Assembly (NCBI GenBank): GCA_019136175.1
Contig: JAGVUS010000417.1
Span: forward strand, 1-9,449
Origin: Chloroflexota bacterium
GTDB lineage: Bacteria; Chloroflexota; Anaerolineae; Anaerolineales; Anaerolineaceae
DNA length: 9,449 nt
Direction of reading: 5' to 3'
Position numbers and translations under genes: made by a program. Numbering within the stretch: the stretch's first letter is position 1; every line of letters begins with the position of its first letter. Of the stretch, positions 6,101-9,449 are shown piece after piece. The notes beneath the pieces are model-generated. The model was not told the origin of the DNA. It ran no database searches and saw nothing but the letters and a program-made list of their open reading frames with translations.

Positions 6101-8742
6101 TTGATCCGAAGGTGATTGAGATTCTGGAACGGCGAGGAATCGAGTATCGCACTTACCCGATGCGCGACAATGCGGCACGTCAGGCGGCGGTTGAATCGTT
6201 TTATGATCAGCCGGATGTGTTATTCCAACGGCGGCGGCGGGACCGGGTGACGGTTGAGCCGGTGACTGACCCCAATGCACGTCATGGGGATATGCGGATT
6301 GTGGGGAATGTGTACTGGAGCGAAGGCAGGGAACGCAGGCTGATTGCCTACCTGCCAGAAAGATATGATGTTGGCGAGTGGCGGGACAGCCAGCGTGGAC
6401 GGTTTAGAATTGTTGGGCTTGACCCGCAGGATGCTAACTATTGGATCATTGAGCTGGAGGGCGGCGGCTTTACCAGGTTCAACCCTGGCGAGACGGAAGC
6501 CAATGCCATTAATGCACCGGTTGGATCGGTGGACGCTGGAAATCCAAACCCGCCAATTGCACAGGCGAGCGCAGAATACGCCAGGAATACCATCAACCCC
6601 ATCCTGGACGCATTGGAACGCAACATAATGACAGCAGACCGGCAGCCCCGCAGTGTACCAGGGGCAAGGGAAATGCCGGAGCGGACACAGCGCATGTACC
6701 GCACCTGGGCGAGCAAGGTGCAGGGGCAGATGAGCAGCGCAAAGCTGGCAGCCACCCGCATGGGCGAAGGATACCGGGACGCTGCACTACTGAACTACAC
6801 ACGGAAAACCAACCTTGATAGTATGCTGGAAGTGATATTCCCCTACCAGTTTTGGTACACCCGCACTATGCTGAATTGGATGGGGCGATTCCTGGACAAG
6901 CCTAGCATATTGACAAACTATTACCGCTTCAGGCAGATGCAGGAACGACACAAGCGGGATGGCTTCCCAACCAGGTTGGAAGGGAAGATTGGAATACCAT
7001 TCCCATTCCTGCCGGAAGGCATGGGCGATGCCCTGTATGTGGACCCGATGAAACAGATATTCCCCTGGGAAAACTTTTCAAGACCGCTGGACAAGATTGC
7101 AGACGAACAGAACACGGTTGAGAAAAAGGCGGTATCCATCCTGGGACGCTGGGCGGAAGAACGCACGTATGACCCGGCAGCAGTACAGAACGCACTTGAC
7201 ACAAAGAAAGGTGAGTTATGGGGAGCTGCCCTGGCAGAAGCCAAACAAAGCAGCGAGCTAAACTATGACGACCCGCTATCATTGGTGAGCGCAGTAATGA
7301 CCCCCAGCCTGCCCCTGTATTGGGCTGCATTGGCATTAACCGGGCAGGAAGATAAGATCAGCCAGCTGCCATTTACCAGGATGGTACAGGCAATGACTGG
7401 ACTGGCAGGCGTGGGCGAGCCGGGTGGCGTGAACCTGGAAAAAGGGATCAGGCAGACACTGGACATGCCCGAAGTGGACAGGTGGCAGGATTACCGGATT
7501 GACCGGGAGCTTGCAAACATGGCAGCCGATGGACGCATTACACCAGAAGAAGCGGTGGAAGCAATGGTATCCAGGCAGGGTGAAGTATTTGACCAGGCAC
7601 GATCCCGCGTGGGAACACAACAAGGGGTACGGTGGTTATTCTCTGCTTTCCTGGCGGACCTGTACCCAGAAGGTGAAAAGACCCAACGCCAGAACGCAGA
7701 TGAGTATTACCAGGCAATTGAGAAATGGACAAGCGGCGACACGGACGCCATGCAGAAGTTTTATGACGAACACCCGGACTATGAAGCGCGCATGGCAGCC
7801 CTCCGGGATCCACAAGAGCGGTTGAAGTCCTATCTTATCAGTGAGGTTTGGGACCGCTGGAACGAAGCAGACCGGGTGACAAAGAAGGCGGCAGCGGAAC
7901 AGCTGGGCGATATGTTCAACCAGGCTTTCCTAGACAAAGAAACTCGCAGCTATGACGCCATTGACACGGAAACGCTTGCGTATTGGGCGAAGATGCTGGG
8001 CGGCGACATGATAGAAGGCACCCCAACGGTGCCGGAAGGAACAGCCCTGCACGTACCACCGCCAGAACTGCGCCAGGAAGTTGAATCATTTTACACGGAA
8101 CGGGATGCCAAATTCCCCAACATTGGCGATTGGATTGGTGTATCACAGGGAACAGAAATGACCGTGCCGATTGTGGATCAGTATTATGAGTGGCGTACTG
8201 ACTGGCTTGCAGAACACCCGGACGCCATCCCCTATATCCTGGGTGATGACAACGACCTAACCGGATTGCCGAATAACATTCAATCGGTGGTGTTCAAGTA
8301 CCGGAGCCTACGGCAGAACCTATACCCGAACATCTTTGAACTGCAAGAACAGTATTTCAACATAGCAAAGGGCGACAATGCCGGGCGCAAAGCCTACCGG
8401 CAGCAATACCCGGAGCTGGAAGAATATTGGGAGTGGCGGAAAGCCTACGCAGCCCAACACCCGGAAGCAGCAAGCTATATCCTGGGTGAAGATAGCCTGG
8501 CGGATATGATTGCCGGTGGGAACGCATACAACAGCAAGACCACCCCGGAGCTTGACGAACATGCTATGGCAATGTTTAGCCAGGAATTGCGCCTGGCATT
8601 GACCCGGAAGGTGTACGCAAATACACCGCTGGGACAAGGCGCATGGAAAGAAATAAACTTTATTTGGAAAGCCCTGGGCGAGCCGGGCGGAAGCATGGCA
8701 AGTTGGATGAGTGATACCGTTCTGCCCGCATTTGGCAGGTAG
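1..8742 (+). CDS. Giant phage polyvalent protein, 5'-partial (ParB-like, ADP-ribosyltransferase and other modules)
   Basis: The frame is open from base 1 to the TAG at 8740-8742, giving 2,913 visible residues. The first 20 codons have no stop and encode AEGKAPSAGLRGVFQKFKAW, which reads straight on into the rest, so the TTG at 61 is not the start and the true N terminus lies upstream. Domain order: end of an upstream module (1-60), DdrB/ParB-like domain (105-460), small beta-rich segment (571-625), tandem repeats (768-939), second beta-rich segment (961-1010), unrecognised helical region (1025-1200), Pro/Glu linker (1184-1265), ADP-ribosyltransferase (1341-1566), HNL module (1567-2076), helical C terminus (2190-2913). 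I see no signal peptide or convincing membrane helix. This architecture matches polyvalent proteins of phages and conjugative elements, thought to enter the host with the DNA and act as a multi-tool against it. Virion location is inferred from the family and from the scaffold-like neighbour. The polyvalent class is confident; individual functions are less so. Confidence 0.88.
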   Translation, partial: AEGKAPSAGLRGVFQKFKAWLLQIYRNLNTGKMRRIKLSDTMRDVYARMLATGDDLPQKPAYWHNAPTSPTFALGADPNNRYDFNLRVVSLDDLIASHTDTLAENPDFPAELQPRQRDRAASEVQINNIIAQFVPDDLLIDFHVLERGPMIIGSDLIVESGNGRAIALRKMQSSHPAKWYAYQTALARRVQELGLSTEGIPNPVLVRERASTVNRVEFANEANNQSTMTASALEVARNDARLVTDEALINLVIQPDQNIDQAIRSRENVQFVKDFVADLPKNQQSTIMAAGGELSAEGLQRIKNAIIARVFTGEAGERITRVFLESPEVEIKNIQNAVYGALPALARMDGQLKLGTRDADLAITNDLAAAVDMYARLRAQRTSVKNYLQNIGLFETELTEFQRMLLRYLDANARSTNRIRNLITGYAELVMMQPDPNQMDLFGDVRLTKGELLDVAARKLGTDTEFASAEDAAPVPGGGGIKVTKDITGNEPSIVPETPRITIPDTRMDDEQLANYARALVRQGDEAIRLALSDEGDEGKARLQAAIDKERGTQEPAQAGNQADTGIEEAKSYIGQFRKLPGGRVGRIVGVLIKDGAHTGYVFSLSDGTFRPYRDMKTTAFIGDDVNNIKQVATPGNANKFPDRLTDRSIIPDGYIYEEAAPAEVAAADAQEAQMSADKQPWQMTETEYVRSKFKPGVNEPFDLGREHNRLLQEAIQRGENVPQEVIESTSQRKLDRAQEQRDAEAAERRKPRTLSSYEKWKRSRFMDQFADLRSRIAGLPWAERETAVSNFGRMVIETAQAEGVEVPAEEYLSYPDLDPAQRLARGEEVTLDEAATVTPERAEAAERMKPRTDQFADLRSRIVGLPLAEKETAVSNFGRMVVETALAEGIDVPPEVLADYPDLDPAQRLARGEEVTLDEAATVTPERAEAAQAVKPLTVARTYDAFRAGNAPKEEMGVGANGEMITGYSGEAYSADYMVPSDETGRGLRWVYVLSDGRRVSQDGVVRILHPEVWDRIKDYSADKRARAGWKALTDEEQISSIAAIDFTPAFERGEQVGDYVKRIGHPIGQYGAGNNVNSALHEIAMVRKYEYQTGRKITDILDAREEVYLRQYMALRYGLYSVRDFTKRQLFRLSSWARMQNGWTRDYGDTLNMVEAELRRNGIEPGKQEQLERYISSHPRERSTEAAVEPEAPAAVTAEPEQPQPQTHALADPTTQPTFFDQSAEDMPLFSETPMTAEESAFTATEPGAKQPGLLEERPAFTPTSRVLDVTIVGAGVNKRVRLSLDDVAAIRKLADENKGAEVSWRIVSQDGDIQYKVGKDLKDLLPDVPEGQDALFQRRTVTDTPEFREWFGDSKVVDEDGKPLVVYHGTRGNFNTFRTRGGEIGYHFGDVTQATHFTYEPFNPDDIPGLSREGANIMPVYLRMENPLRIDFDPTGWSIEDIERIFTQIGETNHAEVLAGWRDRIEQSYDRTVRDIWGGRRAGEIDGEAALQADAEASGKKVELQVRATLAYLKSLGYDGIIYLNEHEGATRDISYMVFDPEQIKSVHNRGTFDQADQNILFQRPLVARHNLTEQNLIDADRLGGMPVPSIAITPGEVEFSSYGPITLVGRRPMIDPERSRLNEVYGGDAYSPVAPRQVWAPVPRKLAEKITERLRAKAKINSDADYDMHINMLWDYMVNHPNKDRAMELATREGGSIRRAFLSEQGITVPIVMRPVTQRHHFSSSPEVLDFVRSQPEDASSTSYREGLTGAYLQAIERHAREKLAERNPDYTQEDVKRYIDSATNGYVGSDGILYFAEADSIAMDARAIIRGEQTTDIMATDKAVQSEFTPELEAKYQRWVRELLSVFKEPLIEVGRKKVEVNLVNLVDAMTRKATRGGEGGMTHASPGRVRSYLARKFKSIAEMHKFEDALVSEKQFHEWEESGDLETLAHTFAEDAMRHSRGSSGNEFIDYDRARNLLLEAARSRKISREGLRSIGSMYGYNLSDLGIEAGYQYLRTLSNAPTEYFEAKPQRAVYFDEFAGAVVPEGVDPKVIEILERRGIEYRTYPMRDNAARQAAVESFYDQPDVLFQRRRRDRVTVEPVTDPNARHGDMRIVGNVYWSEGRERRLIAYLPERYDVGEWRDSQRGRFRIVGLDPQDANYWIIELEGGGFTRFNPGETEANAINAPVGSVDAGNPNPPIAQASAEYARNTINPILDALERNIMTADRQPRSVPGAREMPERTQRMYRTWASKVQGQMSSAKLAATRMGEGYRDAALLNYTRKTNLDSMLEVIFPYQFWYTRTMLNWMGRFLDKPSILTNYYRFRQMQERHKRDGFPTRLEGKIGIPFPFLPEGMGDALYVDPMKQIFPWENFSRPLDKIADEQNTVEKKAVSILGRWAEERTYDPAAVQNALDTKKGELWGAALAEAKQSSELNYDDPLSLVSAVMTPSLPLYWAALALTGQEDKISQLPFTRMVQAMTGLAGVGEPGGVNLEKGIRQTLDMPEVDRWQDYRIDRELANMAADGRITPEEAVEAMVSRQGEVFDQARSRVGTQQGVRWLFSAFLADLYPEGEKTQRQNADEYYQAIEKWTSGDTDAMQKFYDEHPDYEARMAALRDPQERLKSYLISEVWDRWNEADRVTKKAAAEQLGDMFNQAFLDKETRSYDAIDTETLAYWAKMLGGDMIEGTPTVPEGTALHVPPPELRQEVESFYTERDAKFPNIGDWIGVSQGTEMTVPIVDQYYEWRTDWLAEHPDAIPYILGDDNDLTGLPNNIQSVVFKYRSLRQNLYPNIFELQEQYFNIAKGDNAGRKAYRQQYPELEEYWEWRKAYAAQHPEAASYILGEDSLADMIAGGNAYNSKTTPELDEHAMAMFSQELRLALTRKVYANTPLGQGAWKEINFIWKALGEPGGSMASWMSDTVLPAFGR
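313..1380 (+). other. DdrB/ParB-like superfamily domain within the giant protein
   Basis: Residues about 105-460 carry the hallmarks of the DdrB-like ParB family found in polyvalent proteins. QPRQRDRAASEVQI (113-126) is the N-terminal motif, VESGNGRAIALR (158-169) is the ParB-type nucleotide-binding motif equivalent to the GxxRR box, VLVRE (204-208) is the following strand, and FANEANNQST (218-227) is the helix that closes the core. A long helical extension follows and ends at NQMDLFGD (437-444). Family members are believed to bind DNA or a nucleotide, and the founding DdrB protein is phage-encoded and acts with DarB-type anti-restriction systems. The exact substrate here cannot be read from sequence. 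The domain call is firm; the anti-restriction role is inference. Confidence 0.75.
1711..1875 (+). other. Small beta-rich segment with LSDG motif
   Basis: Residues 571-625 alternate hydrophobic and polar residues with glycine turns (GRVGRIVGVLIKDG, then YVFSLSDGTFRPY), suggesting a small SH3-like barrel embedded between low-complexity linkers. A second segment at 961-1010 has the same WVYVLSDG core, at residues 991-998. No named family is recognised. The fold is a guess from the residue pattern. Confidence 0.3.
2302..2817 (+). repeat. Two tandem 258-bp (86-residue) repeats in the giant gene
   Basis: Unit 1 is 2302-2559 and unit 2 is 2560-2817, in frame (residues 768-853 and 854-939). Each unit starts DQFADLRSRI, continues GRMV.ETA.AEG..VP, passes YPDLDPAQRLARGEEVTLDE and ends in a charged linker. 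The helical motif 'A..G..VP.E...xYPDL' also appears once in degenerate form upstream (residues 715-727, EAIQRGENVPQEV), hinting at an older third copy. The linker part (2446-2537 against 2704-2795) differs at one base in 92, while the first 144 bases differ at about 29 by my count. A further 33-nt copy of the unit-1 linker end (2527-2559) lies at 2230-2262 with one mismatch. Function is unknown; a spacer or helical adaptor role is plausible. Confidence 0.9.
4021..4698 (+). other. ADP-ribosyltransferase domain (polyvalent-protein type) within the giant protein
   Basis: Residues 1341-1566 match the ART-PolyVal pattern. It opens with TPEFREWFGDSKVVDEDGKP, then the first strand LVVYHGT with candidate catalytic His1371, then GEIGYHFG with Tyr1389 as the second triad position, then VYLRMENPLRIDF, LGYDGIIY (1519-1526), and SYMVFDPEQIKS with Glu1545/Gln1546 as the third position of an H-Y-[EDQ] triad. 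It closes with RGTFDQADQNILFQR. These enzymes move ADP-ribose from NAD+ onto a target, here presumably a host protein or nucleic acid after injection. All key positions look intact, so an active enzyme is expected. The target cannot be inferred. The domain is bounded on both sides by an LFQR tetrapeptide. Confidence 0.82.
4699..6228 (+). other. HNL-type polyvalent module of unknown function within the giant protein
   Basis: Residues 1567-2076 begin VARHNLTEQNL, continue ADRLGGMPVPSIAIT (1583-1597) and ITLVGRRPMIDPER, and include a charged helical middle. The module ends with AVYFDEFAGAVVPEG (about 2019-2033), a short alpha/beta tail RRGIEYRTY, and VLFQR. The opening 'HNL...AD.LGG...PS.AI' and closing 'DEFA.AVVP' signatures recur in phage polyvalent proteins, often next to ADP-ribosyltransferase domains, but I know no assigned activity. 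No catalytic motif stands out; His1573 near the start and the acidic DEF are candidates. Alanine codons here are mostly GCG/GCC, unlike the GCA-rich flanks, which suggests a separate origin. Confidence 0.55.
6568..8739 (+). other. C-terminal helical region of the giant protein
   Basis: Residues about 2190-2913 are mainly helical and carry no enzyme motif. The core includes NYTRKTNLDSMLEVIFP then YQFWYTRTMLNWMGRF (2282-2297), GIPFPFLPEG (2331-2340) and YVDPMKQIFPW (2346-2356). It resembles the C-terminal large polyvalent-protein-associated domains, in which a 'TR...PF..W..R' segment is conserved; I cannot assign the domain number reliably (LPD38-like is possible). Such C termini are candidates for packaging the protein in the capsid or for ejection, but this is inference. 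The tail holds two YxEWR repeats. Confidence 0.4.
8182..8493 (+). repeat. Diverged internal protein repeat, YxEWR...HP...YILGxD
   Basis: Residues 2728-2750 and 2809-2831, 81 residues apart, both read Y-x-E-W-R-(x6)-HP-(x4)-YILG-x-D, with 13 of 23 positions identical by my alignment. The units lie at 8182-8250 and 8425-8493, and the DNA around CTATATCCTGGGTGA is shared. A weaker relative (AIEKWTSGD...YDEHPDYEARM) lies near residues 2588-2618. The repeats look like helical building blocks of a structural tail. Confidence 0.6.
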
Positions 8743-8747
8743 GGTAC

Positions 8748-8776
8748 TTGTGTAGACAGTACATATATGCTATACT
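8748..8776 (+). promoter_or_regulatory. Candidate sigma70-type extended -10 promoter for the downstream gene
   Basis: TATACT at 8771-8776 matches the -10 consensus at five of six positions and is preceded by TGC, an extended -10 element. A weak -35, TTGTGT at 8748-8753, sits exactly 17 bp upstream. Transcription would start near 8783. The site lies just after the stop codon of the giant gene, where a scaffold/capsid promoter would be expected. Confidence 0.45.
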
Positions 8777-8779
8777 GAA

Positions 8780-8797
8780 CTTGCCGACAGAGGCAAG
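8780..8797. repeat. Perfect inverted repeat CTTGCC-6-GGCAAG
   Basis: CTTGCC (8780-8785) and GGCAAG (8792-8797) are perfect inverted arms around GACAGA. The repeat begins four bases after the candidate -10 box, so it could be an operator or a hairpin at the 5' end of the transcript. No T tract follows, so it is unlikely to be a terminator by itself. Confidence 0.5.
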
Positions 8798-8798
8798 A

Positions 8799-8834
8799 AC
8801 CCGCGCGATGTATTTCGTGCCCGGTGTTTTATTT
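8799..8834 (+). terminator. Terminator-like hairpin with T tract
   Basis: GCGCGA (8803-8808) pairs with TCGTGC (8815-8820), with one G-U pair, around loop TGTATT. Outer ACC (8799-8801) pairs with GGT (8823-8825) across a small internal loop. TTTTATTT follows at 8827-8834. It could end messages from the giant gene or attenuate transcription from the promoter just upstream. Stem stability has not been computed. Confidence 0.4.
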
Positions 8835-8845
8835 AACATCATCAT

Positions 8846-8851
8846 AAGGAG
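8846..8851 (+). promoter_or_regulatory. Ribosome binding site AAGGAG
   Basis: A six-base Shine-Dalgarno match lies 7 nt before the ATG at 8859. It decides the start: an in-frame ATG at 8853 is only one base from the site, which is too close. Confidence 0.8.
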
Positions 8852-8858
8852 AATGAAG

Positions 8859-9449
8859 ATGGTTGATGAGGTTCAACCCACCCAACCGGCGCAGGTTGGA
8901 GAGCAGCAATCGGAAACGGTTGCACAAGGGGCAGGACAATTAACCCCGGAGACGGTTCAAGGATTAATTCAGCAAGGCGTAAAAGCGGCGATGGAAGAAA
9001 TCCGGCGGACCGAACAGAGCCAGCGTGACAAGCTGGAAGCGCGCATCCGTAGAGAAACGGAACAGCGATTAGCGGCAATGAAGGCAGCTGGAATTGAAGT
9101 GACGGACGACCAACGCAAGGCGGTTGAAACCGTAACCCGCAAGCAGATTGCGGAGCCGGTTGAAGAACCGGACAACGACCCAATTTCAGAAGCAGCCAGC
9201 GCGATGATGGACAAGGCAGGTGTTGAAATCCTGGAGAGCGACCCGGAAGCTGCGCTAATGAAGGCAGCCCGATCACCAGAAGAATACCTGGCAGCCACGA
9301 AGAAAGCGATTGCCCTAAAGAAAGCGCGTGATGGTGGTGCAAAGGCAACGATAAAACCGCAGGCAGAACCGGAGACCCCTGAACCCCAGGACAACCCGGC
9401 GAGCCGTGTGGTGCAAACCGGAACCGGAGGACCCGGAGCAGGCAAGGAA
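8859..9449 (+). CDS. Putative capsid scaffolding protein, 3'-partial
   Basis: The frame is open from the ATG at 8859 to the window edge: 197 codons, no stop. The protein starts MVDEVQPTQPAQ, has a Gln/Pro/Glu-rich N terminus, then a strongly charged helical stretch (about residues 32-85, IQQGVKAAMEEIRRTEQSQR and RIRRETEQRLAAMKAAGIEV) likely to form a coiled coil. This is followed by an acidic Pro-Glu linker, a second helical segment (MMDKAGVEILESDPEAALMK, then SPEEYLAATKKA) and a disordered Pro/Gly tail. This composition and its place after a giant internal-virion-type gene resemble phage scaffolding proteins, which guide capsid assembly and usually precede the major capsid gene. No family motif is decisive, so the role is inference; another small virion or head-decoration protein is possible. 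A strong ribosome binding site and a possible own promoter precede it. Confidence 0.6.
   Translation, partial: MVDEVQPTQPAQVGEQQSETVAQGAGQLTPETVQGLIQQGVKAAMEEIRRTEQSQRDKLEARIRRETEQRLAAMKAAGIEVTDDQRKAVETVTRKQIAEPVEEPDNDPISEAASAMMDKAGVEILESDPEAALMKAARSPEEYLAATKKAIALKKARDGGAKATIKPQAEPETPEPQDNPASRVVQTGTGGPGAGKE

Noticed and set aside
7499..7825. 108-codon plus-strand frame inside the giant gene
   Set aside because: It is out of frame within conserved-looking coding sequence, has no ribosome binding site, and is basic, low-information protein typical of a shadow.
8753..8776. TAGACA as the -35 box with the TATACT -10 box
   Set aside because: The spacer would be 12 bp, too short for sigma70. TTGTGT at 17 bp with an extended -10 fits better.
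8853..8855. Alternative in-frame ATG for the second gene
   Set aside because: It is only one base from the AAGGAG site; the ATG at 8859 has normal spacing.
8842..9445. Two overlapping minus-strand frames (168 and 158 codons) opposite the scaffold-like gene
   Set aside because: They overlap each other and the plus-strand frame, which has a good ribosome binding site and coherent coiled-coil composition. Low stop density in GC-balanced, Glu/Ala-rich coding sequence explains them.

Overview
The window is almost filled by one plus-strand gene. It is open from the first base, so its start lies upstream, and it ends at a TAG at 8740-8742. It is followed by a 116-bp intergenic stretch and the first 197 codons of a second plus-strand gene that runs off the right edge. 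There are no metabolic, RNA, IS or CRISPR features. A giant multidomain protein of the phage/mobile-element 'polyvalent protein' type, next to a short acidic coiled-coil protein that looks like a capsid scaffold, points to the structural region of a tailed phage or prophage, probably from an uncultured bacterial host. The host cannot be named from this sequence.

Layout of the giant gene (residue n of the visible part is at bases 3n-2 to 3n; 2,913 residues visible): the tail end of an upstream module (about 1-60); a DdrB/ParB-like domain (about 105-460, ending at a DLFGD motif); low-complexity linker; a small beta-rich segment (571-625); charged linker; two tandem 86-residue repeats (768-939); a second small beta-rich segment (961-1010); an unrecognised helical region (1025-1200); Pro/Glu linker; an ADP-ribosyltransferase domain of the polyvalent-protein type (1341-1566); a roughly 510-residue module beginning HNLTEQ and ending VLFQR (1567-2076); a small beta-rich segment (2077-2165); and a C-terminal helical region of about 720 residues with a conserved-looking aromatic/Pro core and two YxEWR...HP...YILG repeats.

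The picture (inference) is a virion-packaged protein injected with the DNA, carrying several effector modules: a ParB-like DNA/nucleotide-binding domain, an ADP-ribosyltransferase, and others against host functions or defences. The most interesting internal signals are three LFQR tetrapeptides that bracket the transferase and HNL modules, a shift in alanine codon use in the HNL module, and a tandem repeat whose linker half is nearly identical in DNA while its globular half has diverged.

The intergenic region holds a plausible extended -10 promoter, a perfect 6-bp inverted repeat, a terminator-like hairpin with a T tract, and a strong ribosome binding site for the second gene. This would let the scaffold/capsid genes be expressed separately from the giant gene.
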